From Dyadobacter sp. UC 10 (GTDB lineage: Bacteria; Bacteroidota; Bacteroidia; Cytophagales; Spirosomataceae): 64,000 bases of DNA. The notes under the pieces were generated by a model, which was given only the letters and a program-made list of their open reading frames with translations, made no database searches and was not told where the DNA came from. Of the stretch, positions 9,422 through 18,513 are shown one piece after another. The position numbers and the translations under genes were made by a program. The first letter of the stretch is position 1, and each line of letters begins with the position of its first letter. The stretch covers positions 186,001 through 250,000 of the forward strand of contig NZ_VSRN01000001.1 in assembly GCF_008369915.1 (NCBI RefSeq). The letters are read 5' to 3'.

Positions 9422-12244
9422 TTACATTGCTTTGGCGATCTGGATCAGGGATTTCTCCGCGATCAGGATCGGCGAGTCGTACATCGGAATTTTGGTGAAA
9501 TGAACGTTGCTGCCCTCCTTTTTCCAGTTGGATTTCGGAATCTCGTGCACGCTTCCCGAGGCCAGGTCCACCCAGACCGGGTTTTCAAAACTCCCGTTAT
9601 CAAAAGACAGATCACAAAGTGTTTTATCATTCACATTGGAAGGAATGCTATCAGAAAACCAGGCGGTTACAATCTGACTTTGCTTTCCTTTGCCGGCATA
9701 CCCATAAAGTGACACTTTCCTGTCGTGGTGATTTTGAATGGCAAACGGATACTTTTCCAATCGTGTGAGGCGGTCGTCGAAAACGGAGGTTACATTCTGA
9801 AATGCGTAGTAAGCTGGTTTTGCATAGGCCACCGTTTTGTCGTCATTGGCTTTCAGCAAACCTTTGTGGTTCCACTCCTGTGGATAGCGGGCGTCCATGA
9901 TCGTGAAAAGGCACGATTCCTTGTCATTTCCCAGATCGGTAAGCAGCCTGCGCAAAATGTGTTTCGACTGCATTTGCTCGCTCCAGTGATATTTGTTCAG
10001 CGCAAAGTTGTCGTTCCATTCCGACGGGCATCCGCCCTCACCTTGTCTGATCCTGATCTTGGGGTTATATTTTTTCACCACCGCTTCCAGCTCGATTTCT
10101 GTGCCGCGGTCTTCGGGTATTTTGATGTGCCTGTGATGGCTGATCTCGTCGATCAAATGGATTTTGTTTTGTTGCTGCACAATCGCCAGCACTTTGTCGG
10201 CATACTCGTAATCCACTTTGCTGCCCATTGCAAATGCAATGATGTTGTCTTTCGGCTGCACTTTGCGGATGATTTCTGCGGATAGTACCAGCAACTTTGC
10301 ATACCCTTCGGGCGACACTTTATAGTTAGGCTCGTTCCACACTTCCCAGTCGTCGACTACCTTGCCATATCTGGACACAATGGCGTTTACAAATTTGCCC
10401 CAGCCTTCCAAAGCCTCGTCCGACTGCGGAACGGCGCCCATTAAAGTAGTCCCGCCGCCACCGGAATAAAGTGTGTTTCCGTAAGACAGGTTGATCCAGG
10501 GTTTTACACCTTGTTTCACCATATCATACACGATCTCATCGAGCCAGGCCCAATCGTAACTGCCTTTTGTTTTCTCTACTTTCGCCCAGCCAGACTGTAT
10601 CCTTGCCTTTTTCGCACCCAATTTTCCCAGATATTCTTTCCAGTTGGCATAAATCGTGAAATCCCGGTCCATCATCTCGGCACCTACCGACCAGTTGGAC
10701 GATTTGATATCCAGCGCATGCTTCGGCTCCACCTTTCCCAGGTACTTAAAATCCGGCGTATCAATGGAAGAAGTGAGTAATGTAAATGTCGATTTTTCAG
10801 TGATCAATACGGGATAATCGGGCACTGGAATGCCGCTGAATGTAAAAGCAGCGCCTTCCTTTTTCCAGTTTGCTTTGGGGATCTCATACACTTTTCCAGA
10901 GATAAGATCTACGTAAACCGGCTCCTTGAACGCGCCATTCACGGTAATTTTGCTGCTTTTTGGGGTGTAGGTTTCTGCCGGGCGCGCCTCGTTGCACCAC
11001 ATGGTCACAGCCATTTTGCCGCTTCCTTTTTGTTTATAGGCAAATACAGACTGGTTTTCTTGATCTGTTTTCGGAATCTGAGTCGTCAATGCCTCCATTT
11101 CGGAATCGAAGATTGAGAACACATGCTGCGCGGCTTTGTAGGCCAGCTTGGGACGTTCAATGGTTTTATCCGGATTGGTTTTCAAAATCCCTTTCGTATT
11201 CACACCCGTCATGTGGTCGCCCGCTGCATAATGGATATCGCTGATCGTGAACAGGTTGGTGGCAATGCCGCGTCCGTGGTCGCCCAGCATCCGGCGCAGG
11301 TCCCATTTGGCCTGGCTCAATTCCGTCCAGTCGTATTGCCTCAATGCGCCGATCGTTACATTACTGGGAGTTGATGGCGCGCCGTTTTCGCCCTGCATGA
11401 AACCAATTTTGGTACTATACCCGGCCACGAAGGTTCGCATTTCCTCAATCTTGGGATACGAGGTATCCGGGTTCGGCGCATACCCGTGGTAGGTAATGAC
11501 ATCGATCAGATCAAGCGCGTTTTTAGCTTTTATTTTTTCCAGAAAAGGTCTGAGAAATTCCAGCCTGGGCACACCCGCAATACCCATCGCAAGAAACTTT
11601 GCATTAGGCTGCTGCGACCGGACCACGTTTGCGGTACGTATATAGAAATCAGCGAATTCATCTCCGGTATTTTTGGGATTAATGTCCGGCTCATTCCAGA
11701 TCTCCCATTCGGTTACCTGTCCTTTGTAACGGTTCACGATCGCTTTTACCCATTTGTCCCAGGCTTCCAATGCCTCTGGTGACGTGGGAATGCGACCGGC
11801 GAGTTTAGGTTCGCCGCCACCTTCGTAGATCGGATTTCCATAGGAAAGTTCTACCCAGGGATTCACACCGCGGCTATATGCATCGGGAATAACTGCATCC
11901 AGCCAGGCAAAGTCGTACTTCCCTTTCACTTTTTCGCATTTGGCCCAGCCACCTTGCAGCCTGATCCGTTTGGCGCCCAACGCGTCGAGGTATTTTTTAT
12001 AGGATTGATAATCGGTGTAGTCGCGGTCCATGGTTTCGCCCCCGATCGACCAGCTCGAAGCTTTGATCTCTTTGGCCGAACGTGTCTTGACCGACCCGAT
12101 TTCCTTAAAATTTTGTGGCCCAGCTGGAAGCCCCGCTGGAAGCCCGGCAGGTGACTGCGCGAACGCCGCGGTACCCATGCAATTGGCTAATAGCAGGCCG
12201 GCGACCCAGTGGCTCAAATTTTGAAAACGACTTTTTTTCATCAT
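9422..12244 (-). CDS. Tandem-duplicated clan GH-A glycoside hydrolase (two catalytic domains)
   Basis: This 940-residue secreted protein has a signal peptide ending at FAQ (about residue 30) and a small Ala-Gly-Leu-Pro repeat linker at 33-42. Two homologous copies of one glycosidase follow, about residues 46-485 and 500-935. Copy 1 has E185 (WNEPD) and E286 (QGENG); copy 2 has E638 (WNEPN) and E736 (QGEGG), so both acid/base and nucleophile candidates survive in each. Each copy ends with a matching beta domain in which a WKKEG segment precedes a YPVLI/SPILI strand. The single-domain paralogue lies two genes downstream. Family assignment (GH39/GH5-like) is tentative. Confidence 0.78.
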   Translation of the reverse strand: MMKKSRFQNLSHWVAGLLLANCMGTAAFAQSPAGLPAGLPAGPQNFKEIGSVKTRSAKEIKASSWSIGGETMDRDYTDYQSYKKYLDALGAKRIRLQGGWAKCEKVKGKYDFAWLDAVIPDAYSRGVNPWVELSYGNPIYEGGGEPKLAGRIPTSPEALEAWDKWVKAIVNRYKGQVTEWEIWNEPDINPKNTGDEFADFYIRTANVVRSQQPNAKFLAMGIAGVPRLEFLRPFLEKIKAKNALDLIDVITYHGYAPNPDTSYPKIEEMRTFVAGYSTKIGFMQGENGAPSTPSNVTIGALRQYDWTELSQAKWDLRRMLGDHGRGIATNLFTISDIHYAAGDHMTGVNTKGILKTNPDKTIERPKLAYKAAQHVFSIFDSEMEALTTQIPKTDQENQSVFAYKQKGSGKMAVTMWCNEARPAETYTPKSSKITVNGAFKEPVYVDLISGKVYEIPKANWKKEGAAFTFSGIPVPDYPVLITEKSTFTLLTSSIDTPDFKYLGKVEPKHALDIKSSNWSVGAEMMDRDFTIYANWKEYLGKLGAKKARIQSGWAKVEKTKGSYDWAWLDEIVYDMVKQGVKPWINLSYGNTLYSGGGGTTLMGAVPQSDEALEGWGKFVNAIVSRYGKVVDDWEVWNEPNYKVSPEGYAKLLVLSAEIIRKVQPKDNIIAFAMGSKVDYEYADKVLAIVQQQNKIHLIDEISHHRHIKIPEDRGTEIELEAVVKKYNPKIRIRQGEGGCPSEWNDNFALNKYHWSEQMQSKHILRRLLTDLGNDKESCLFTIMDARYPQEWNHKGLLKANDDKTVAYAKPAYYAFQNVTSVFDDRLTRLEKYPFAIQNHHDRKVSLYGYAGKGKQSQIVTAWFSDSIPSNVNDKTLCDLSFDNGSFENPVWVDLASGSVHEIPKSNWKKEGSNVHFTKIPMYDSPILIAEKSLIQIAKAM

Positions 12245-12265
12245 AATGGATTTAGGTGGTTCAAT

Positions 12266-14392
12266 TCATTTCAAAAGTTTATAAACCTTTTCAGTGGCGT
12301 CTTTACAAGCATTGATATTCATTTTCTTATCACCCCGGTACCAGTTTGCCCATTTGTCCGACTTTACATTCATCGCCTTTCCTTCATTGATCCCGTCAAT
12401 GGACTTAACCGCCAGTTGCAGGTGATTTTTGCATTGATCCGGCTGCCCTTCATGCATTGCTTTTTTGGCGAGAAGTACCTGTTTCAGCCATTCTTCCAGA
12501 CCGAGCATTATGCGGGTTTGGGAAATCAGGTTGGTTTCGAAAAAAGTCTTTTGCAGCGTTTCCAGCTTCGCCAGCACGTTTAGCGATTCGGTCAATGCAT
12601 TTTGATGGGCTTGCTGTTGTTTCTGGACCTTTTCAAGCAGTTCGTTTTCGTCGCGCGGCTGCGGGTGCGCGTCGCTCAACGAGGTTTTTCCCCAGTCAGA
12701 TTCGGTCGATGCTTGCTTTGCTTTTAATTCGGCGGCTTGGTATGCCTCCGGATCGCTGATTTGCTGCGAGAGTTTCTTCAAGTAATTCAGGGCAAAATTG
12801 CGGGTCTGCCCGTCGAGGAGCATGGCCACCCTTTGCTTGTCGTGCACGACAAAAGACTCAAAATACAGATCGTATGCTTTTTTGGCGGCAGCTGCATGCT
12901 GACCATACTGAACGCCCGTCCATTCCTTCATAAAAACCTGAGGATCATACGATTCTAAATTATAAAGCATATGCGCCGAAGAAGCCAGACCGAGCTGAAA
13001 CTCGCGGATATTCGAGACATTCATGATCGCATATGCATTGCTTTTCATTTTTTGTACTTCCTGAAAAACCTGGTAGGTATGCTGCGGCGAAATGCCCTGG
13101 GCGATGTGCGGGCCTGCTCCCCAGAGCTGGTGGTGGTAGTACACGCCGTACGTATTGTTGTTCGTCCGCGGGGTTTGATAGAAATCGTTTTGCCATTTCC
13201 AGCCGGGACTGTTGTCGGAAAATACGATGGTTACTTTTTCAGGAATTTTCAAATGCCCGGCCTGGTTCAAAGTCGAGCCTTCGGCCCATAATGTGGTTGT
13301 AATGGGCGGGTTTGGACGTTTGTCAACTTCTTTGATGATTTCCATTTGTGTCGCCATGGCGTCGGAGATCAGTTTTCCCCGGTCCGCATCCGATTGAGGC
13401 ACACCGGGATCCGCCATCCACATCGGACGATCGGCGATGCCGCGCAAACCGATCTGCCAGATTACATTCGGATATTTCGCCCATTCTTTGGCATACACCT
13501 GCCACACTTCTGTGAGTTTTTCCCGGCTGCTGTAAAAAGAAAACAGCGGTTTCTCGTTCGTTTTTTCCTTCCAATAATTAAAAAAAGTAAATGCACTCAC
13601 ACCCATCGGCTCCACATGGTGCATGGAAATAAACACGCCGCGTTTCGCAGCCTCCTTCACCAATGCAGCCTCGGCAGGATTTCGGATGTCGATAAAGCTG
13701 GCCGGAATAATGAGGTTCAGGCGCTGGCGTACCAGTGATTCTACGACTTTGCTCATCAATGCAGGGTTCACCACCTGACCATAGTACGGATAGTCAATAT
13801 TCCGTTTGCCGCCGCTTTCGTAAAATTCGGTCAGCAGATCTTCGTCATTGATAAACCAGCCCCGGTATTGGAAAGATGGACTTTTCTGGCTGATCTGAAC
13901 CCTTTCCCATTGAAGTGCCGACTTCTTTTCCGGTAGCTTATCCGACCAGAAATACAGCGGATCGACTTTAAGATATTCCTCAATGAAATGATAGATCCCA
14001 AACATGGTTGCCCGCTCGTCGCTCCCATTGATCGCCAGGCTGCCGCCATTGGATTTCACTTCATACACCTCCCATTTTCCTTTGAGGGAGGCTGCATTAC
14101 TATTGTATTTTTTAATCTGCGAATCCGATAAACCTACGGTTCCGACATGGATTTTCGAACCGGAAACCTTACCGTCATCTTTGGAAACGACCCGTAACTT
14201 TTTCCCGTTGATTTGCGCTACATCATGCACCAGGTCATTCACAGCCAGCCGAACGCATTCAGGCTCTGTTTCAGGCAAAATGATCGTAGCCTGATTTTGC
14301 TCACTAACCAGCGTAAAAGGCTGCTTTGCCTTACTTTGCGCAAAAGAGGTATAAGCCGAAATAAGGAAAAAAATGATCGCTGAATATCTCAT
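12266..14392 (-). CDS. GH115-like alpha-glucuronidase (short form)
   Basis: The protein has 708 residues with a signal peptide ending at SFAQ. The N-terminal part carries the alpha/beta domain of GH67/GH115 enzymes, including INGSDERATMFGIYHF at about 121-136. The TIM barrel opens at YRGWFINDED (176-185), the GH115 hallmark, and WMADPGVP lies in mid-barrel. GH115 enzymes remove glucuronic or 4-O-methylglucuronic acid side chains. Characterised GH115 proteins are usually longer (about 800-1000 residues), so a C-terminal module seems to be missing. It is probably periplasmic and lies 10 bases downstream of the second GH28 gene. Confidence 0.78.
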   Translation of the reverse strand: MRYSAIIFFLISAYTSFAQSKAKQPFTLVSEQNQATIILPETEPECVRLAVNDLVHDVAQINGKKLRVVSKDDGKVSGSKIHVGTVGLSDSQIKKYNSNAASLKGKWEVYEVKSNGGSLAINGSDERATMFGIYHFIEEYLKVDPLYFWSDKLPEKKSALQWERVQISQKSPSFQYRGWFINDEDLLTEFYESGGKRNIDYPYYGQVVNPALMSKVVESLVRQRLNLIIPASFIDIRNPAEAALVKEAAKRGVFISMHHVEPMGVSAFTFFNYWKEKTNEKPLFSFYSSREKLTEVWQVYAKEWAKYPNVIWQIGLRGIADRPMWMADPGVPQSDADRGKLISDAMATQMEIIKEVDKRPNPPITTTLWAEGSTLNQAGHLKIPEKVTIVFSDNSPGWKWQNDFYQTPRTNNNTYGVYYHHQLWGAGPHIAQGISPQHTYQVFQEVQKMKSNAYAIMNVSNIREFQLGLASSAHMLYNLESYDPQVFMKEWTGVQYGQHAAAAKKAYDLYFESFVVHDKQRVAMLLDGQTRNFALNYLKKLSQQISDPEAYQAAELKAKQASTESDWGKTSLSDAHPQPRDENELLEKVQKQQQAHQNALTESLNVLAKLETLQKTFFETNLISQTRIMLGLEEWLKQVLLAKKAMHEGQPDQCKNHLQLAVKSIDGINEGKAMNVKSDKWANWYRGDKKMNINACKDATEKVYKLLK

Positions 14393-14402
14393 AAGTTTCT
14401 GT

Positions 14403-15809
14403 TCAGTACTGTATTGAACTGCTATTTTCTATCTGAAAAGCCTCGCCGTTTTGATGCTTTATTGCCATATTCCGGAAATCGATAAACTGGGAATTGCTGC
14501 AAAAGACGCCGTTTTTAGAATTGATTTTAATGTTGTCGAACGTGATGTGATGCAGGTAATTCCCCGGCAGGCCACGAAGGCTAATTGCTGTTTTCGCGCC
14601 ATCGCATTCCATGTTTTTGATGTTGAAATTCCTGAAAACGGGCGCATTTGCCAGCGGGGCAGAGCCTTTGCCATAGTTCATATTTTTTTCGATGGGTTCG
14701 CTGTCGTAAGTCAGGTCAAAGACGATCGCTTCGCCTTTGATCTTCGTCATGGTAATATTTCTGGCCCACACATTCTCCACAACTCCGCCTCTGCCAACCC
14801 TGGATTTGAACCTCAACCCGCGGTCTGTACCGGCGAAATGACAATCCTCGACCAGCACGTTTTTCACTCCCGCCGACATTTCACTGCCGATTACAAATCC
14901 TCCATGTCCGGCTTTGGTGCTGCAACGGCGTACCACTACATTTTCACACGGTCTGCCTATTTTCCAGGCTTCTTCGTCGCGGCCGGATTTGAGGCAAATA
15001 TTGTCGTCGCCGACATCGATATCGCAATCTTCAATGAGCACATTTTTACAGCCGTCCGGGTCAATACCATCGTTATTTGGCCCGTGCGCCCTGATCTTGA
15101 TTTTCCAGATGATGATATTTTCAGAAAAAACGGGATGCACATTCCACGAAGGCCCATCGACAACCGTAATGTCTTCCAAAAGGATATTTTTACATTCCAA
15201 AAATTGAATAAATGGCGGGCGAACGCCTGCTTTTTCAGTACCAAATACCCGCTGCTCGATCGGCACACCAGCTTTTCCCATTTGAAATAACTGCGTCATT
15301 CCGGGCTGCTTACTTTTCCACGGCCACCAAACCTGACCCTGTCCATTCAAAGTACCTTTGCCCGTCACCGCGATGTTTTCGCAATCTTTGGCATACACAA
15401 AAGGCGAGTAATTGTAACAAAAGAACCCACCGCGCTGGATCAGCACTACCGGAAGGTAATCCGCGAATTTCTGACTGAAACGAAGTTCTGCCCCTTCTTC
15501 CAGATGCAGGTTAACATTGCTTTTCAAATGGACGGCACCCGTGAGCCAAATACCTTTCGGAACGATTACCGAACCGCCGCCAGCCGCATTACAAGCCACA
15601 ATCGCTTTCCGGATCGCCTCGGAATTCAAAGTGATGCCCCCTTCTTTCGCCCTGTATTTCCGGATATCGAACTTCTCTTTCCGGAATACGGGCGCTTTCA
15701 TCTCCGGGAATGGAAACGGCACGGCAGATGGAGTGTTTTGGGCAAACACTGCTCCGGATGCTACCAGCATCATGAAGAGTAAGTAAAAGGCGAAATCTTT
15801 CAAATTCAT
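14403..15809 (-). CDS. GH28-family polygalacturonase-like hydrolase
   Basis: The protein has 468 residues and a signal peptide ending near VFAQ. All four GH28 motifs are present: NNDGIDPD at 245-252, GDD at 267-269, GHG at 301-303 and RGLRFKS at 330-336 (the RIK-type motif). It should hydrolyse alpha-1,4-galacturonide linkages, endo or exo, by the inverting mechanism. The start is the only well-placed ATG, 3 bases after the esterase stop. This canonical enzyme contrasts with the divergent GH28 at 5226-6713 and gives the operon its pectin-like character. Confidence 0.88.
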   Translation of the reverse strand: MNLKDFAFYLLFMMLVASGAVFAQNTPSAVPFPFPEMKAPVFRKEKFDIRKYRAKEGGITLNSEAIRKAIVACNAAGGGSVIVPKGIWLTGAVHLKSNVNLHLEEGAELRFSQKFADYLPVVLIQRGGFFCYNYSPFVYAKDCENIAVTGKGTLNGQGQVWWPWKSKQPGMTQLFQMGKAGVPIEQRVFGTEKAGVRPPFIQFLECKNILLEDITVVDGPSWNVHPVFSENIIIWKIKIRAHGPNNDGIDPDGCKNVLIEDCDIDVGDDNICLKSGRDEEAWKIGRPCENVVVRRCSTKAGHGGFVIGSEMSAGVKNVLVEDCHFAGTDRGLRFKSRVGRGGVVENVWARNITMTKIKGEAIVFDLTYDSEPIEKNMNYGKGSAPLANAPVFRNFNIKNMECDGAKTAISLRGLPGNYLHHITFDNIKINSKNGVFCSNSQFIDFRNMAIKHQNGEAFQIENSSSIQY

Positions 15810-15812
15810 CGT

Positions 15813-16742
15813 TTAATGCGTATTGGAAGGAATAAGCCCCCGGTTAGTAAGCCATATTTCCAGCTGCGACATCCATGAATGCTTCACCTCCGGATTGATC
15901 CCGAAACCGTGCGTTTTCTCTTCATAGATATGCAGCTCAGTGGGTACCTTTTGTTTTTTTAATGCCTGATAAAACAGCATACTGTTCTGGAATGAAACCG
16001 TGGGATCGTCGCCGGCGTGGACGAGAAAAGTGGGCGGCGTTTGGGCGTCGACACTTTCTTCTGGTGAAAATTCCCTGATCTGTGCCTCCGTGGCATTACT
16101 TCCCAACAAGTTCTGAACCGAGCCTTTATGCGCGTCGCTTCCATTGAAAGTGATCACGGGCCAGGCCAAAACCGCAAAATCAGGTCGCAAATTCGCGGTG
16201 TCTTTTCCTGTCTCATAGGCTTTGTTCCAATGCGTGGCCGCCATCGCCGCCAGGTGTCCCCCAGCCGAGGAACCCCAGACGCCAATGCGGCTCAACTTCC
16301 ATTCAGCCGCCATTTTGCGAACCACCCTGAAAGCCTGCTGGATATCCTGCATCGCCCCAACCGACTTGTCGACCATCAAACTGTCGGCAGGAAGGCGATA
16401 GGTCAGTACAAAAGCGGTGATACCCATTTTATTTAACCGTTGAGCAATGAACCTTACATTTTCAATATTCAGGTTGCGGTAGCCGCCACCCGGGCAAATA
16501 ATAATTCCGGTTCCATTGGCCGCAGCCGGACGAAATACGATCAGTCGCGGCGCAATCACTTTTGACAATGCTGTCAGTTGCCCGGCAGCATTAAAAGTCC
16601 TCTTTTCAGGCTGGGTGGCTGGTATCGAATTAGGCACTTTCGATGCATAAAGCGGTATCTCAATTTCAGTCTGCGCCACACAAACCCCATTCATCCAAAA
16701 ACAACCAATGACGACCACTGACCATAAATGACATCTATTCAC
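15813..16742 (-). CDS. Alpha/beta-hydrolase, BD-FAE/acetyl-xylan-esterase type
   Basis: The fold is that of the bifunctional feruloyl/acetyl esterase group: an ICPGGGYRN oxyanion segment, the nucleophile elbow GSSAGGH, the acid in HAGDDP, and the His in KTHGFG near the end. A signal peptide ends at VCVAQ. I chose the GTG at 16742 because it follows the SusD stop closely and has a GGAAAGG site about nine bases upstream. An ATG at 16790 would overlap susD by 32 bases and give a long charged N-terminus. It should remove acetyl or feruloyl esters from the glycan in the periplasm. Confidence 0.75.
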   Translation of the reverse strand: MNRCHLWSVVVIGCFWMNGVCVAQTEIEIPLYASKVPNSIPATQPEKRTFNAAGQLTALSKVIAPRLIVFRPAAANGTGIIICPGGGYRNLNIENVRFIAQRLNKMGITAFVLTYRLPADSLMVDKSVGAMQDIQQAFRVVRKMAAEWKLSRIGVWGSSAGGHLAAMAATHWNKAYETGKDTANLRPDFAVLAWPVITFNGSDAHKGSVQNLLGSNATEAQIREFSPEESVDAQTPPTFLVHAGDDPTVSFQNSMLFYQALKKQKVPTELHIYEEKTHGFGINPEVKHSWMSQLEIWLTNRGLIPSNTH

Positions 16743-16758
16743 CAAAAGCCGCCTTTCC

Positions 16759-18456
16759 CTAGTACCCGGGATTTTGTTCCAGTTTCGCATCCTTGTTTGC
16801 TTCAATTTCCGAGTACGGAATGGGGAACAAGATATTATGGTCGTTGATATTGCCTTTGTTCAATGGATTATACCTCCGTACCCGCTCCACCAGCTTACCC
16901 ATCCTAACCAATACCAACCGGCGGTTTTCCTCGAAAGTCAGTTCGCGGGCCCGCTCGTCCAGGATATATTCCAGGCTTACCTGCGCTGGCAATACCGGTG
17001 TCGCATTCGATCTCACACGGACTACATTGAGGTCAGCTGCCGCCTTTGCCAGGTCACCTTTCATCAAGTAAGCCTCTGCCCGCAGAAAGTAGGTTTCCGG
17101 AAGCCGGATCAGGTACATATCGCGATACGTCGCGCCAGCGGTTGCTTTGAGCGTCATCGCAATCGGATCTTCCATCAATCCCGGAGGATGCTGGCCCGGC
17201 GTGGTCACCTTGGAAGGATACGGATACCAGCGCCAGCTTTGCTGTACCCACTGAGAGGTGGGGAAATCTATCATGCTTTTTCCAAAGTATTCAGATGCCG
17301 GATTGGTATAAATGAAATCACGCACGATGTTGAATGGAGAAGTCCGGATGTCCGTCGATTTAATGATGCGGTTATCGGCTTTCGGGTCCAGGCCCCAGAT
17401 ATCGTACAAATAGTAATCGGTGGGCTGCACAAATGACGCGCCTCTCCCGCCGACATTGAGCGTGGAGGCCGGCAGGTTATCCAGTACCACCGCTGCACCT
17501 TTTGGATCTTTGAGCGTAAATGCAACCGGCGCCACCACGCGTTCAAGCTGATTGGTAGGCGAACCGGCCGATGTGAGACCGCCGCCAGGTATATCGACCT
17601 CGTACTGGGCCACCCAGATCGCCTCGGTATTTCCCGCACTCCGGTTTTGGTTCCCCGCCCGGAACAGGTCATAATAGACATCGCCCGGCTTATCTTTCAG
17701 ACTCCCGAAACGCACTGTCATCAACGCCAGTGACGATTTTTCGATCACTTCGGTAGCTGCGGCAATGGCCTGGTCGTATTGTTTTAAGGTAAGATACGTT
17801 TCCGCAAGAATATGATTGGCGACTGATTTGTTCAACCGCCCGTCGGCCACACCGGCAACATTCGGGAGAATGCCGGCCGCTTCCGTGGCGTCTTTGATAA
17901 CCTGACTAAAAATCTCATCACGCGTTGCCCGCACAAAATCGCTTTTCGGCGACGTGGCTTCTTCCAGGATCAAAGGTACCCCGCCATAAATATGAACCAG
18001 GTAACGGTAAGCCCACGCCCTGAAAAGCTTCGCCTCGGCTGCAATAATGGCCTGCTTTTCTTCCGGGACCTCGGAAACCGACAGCCTGGATAGGATCGTA
18101 TTGGCATTGGAGATGATTTTGTACATGTTCACCCAGTGGATTTTGGGTACGTTGTTCTGCGGCGTGATCGTGTTGTTATAATCCGCCAGCCGATTGTTAT
18201 CCAGGCGTGCGTTAAAGGCCACGTCAGTGCCCAGCACATCGGTATACTCATTGGCATTGGCAGTAACGCTCGTTTCTGTGCGCACCTTGGCATACAGGTC
18301 AACCAGGGCCGATTCGAAATGCGCTTCATTCACATAAGAGTTTTCAGGACTGTAAAAATCCAGCGGTACCTCATTCAGGAAGCTCTCTTCTTTACAACTG
18401 GAACTACACGCCATTAAAGCCGCGAACAAGCTGATTTTAAATAGATTGGTTTTCAT
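16759..18456 (-). CDS. SusD/RagB-family glycan-binding lipoprotein
   Basis: A 565-residue lipoprotein: the signal ends with a lipobox at SSSC (Cys21), followed by the SusD N-terminal FLNEVPLDFYSPENSY. TPR-like helices (AAEAKLFRAWAYRYLVHIYGG) and the C-terminal LEQNPGY signature are typical. It is the outer-membrane partner that binds oligosaccharide and closes the lid of the SusC barrel encoded just upstream (57-base gap). It is surface-exposed. It is the second gene of the region A operon. Confidence 0.93.
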   Translation of the reverse strand: MKTNLFKISLFAALMACSSSCKEESFLNEVPLDFYSPENSYVNEAHFESALVDLYAKVRTETSVTANANEYTDVLGTDVAFNARLDNNRLADYNNTITPQNNVPKIHWVNMYKIISNANTILSRLSVSEVPEEKQAIIAAEAKLFRAWAYRYLVHIYGGVPLILEEATSPKSDFVRATRDEIFSQVIKDATEAAGILPNVAGVADGRLNKSVANHILAETYLTLKQYDQAIAAATEVIEKSSLALMTVRFGSLKDKPGDVYYDLFRAGNQNRSAGNTEAIWVAQYEVDIPGGGLTSAGSPTNQLERVVAPVAFTLKDPKGAAVVLDNLPASTLNVGGRGASFVQPTDYYLYDIWGLDPKADNRIIKSTDIRTSPFNIVRDFIYTNPASEYFGKSMIDFPTSQWVQQSWRWYPYPSKVTTPGQHPPGLMEDPIAMTLKATAGATYRDMYLIRLPETYFLRAEAYLMKGDLAKAAADLNVVRVRSNATPVLPAQVSLEYILDERARELTFEENRRLVLVRMGKLVERVRRYNPLNKGNINDHNILFPIPYSEIEANKDAKLEQNPGY

Positions 18457-18513
18457 ACTTTTTGCTATTGTATGTTAAACGGGTAGGAATAGTCTGAACA
18501 ATAGAGGGTGATT

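Noticed and set aside
14451..15290. Long plus-strand open frame opposite the canonical GH28 gene
   Set aside because: It lies fully antisense to a gene with all four GH28 motifs, has no recognisable domain, and its length follows from the codon bias of the real gene.
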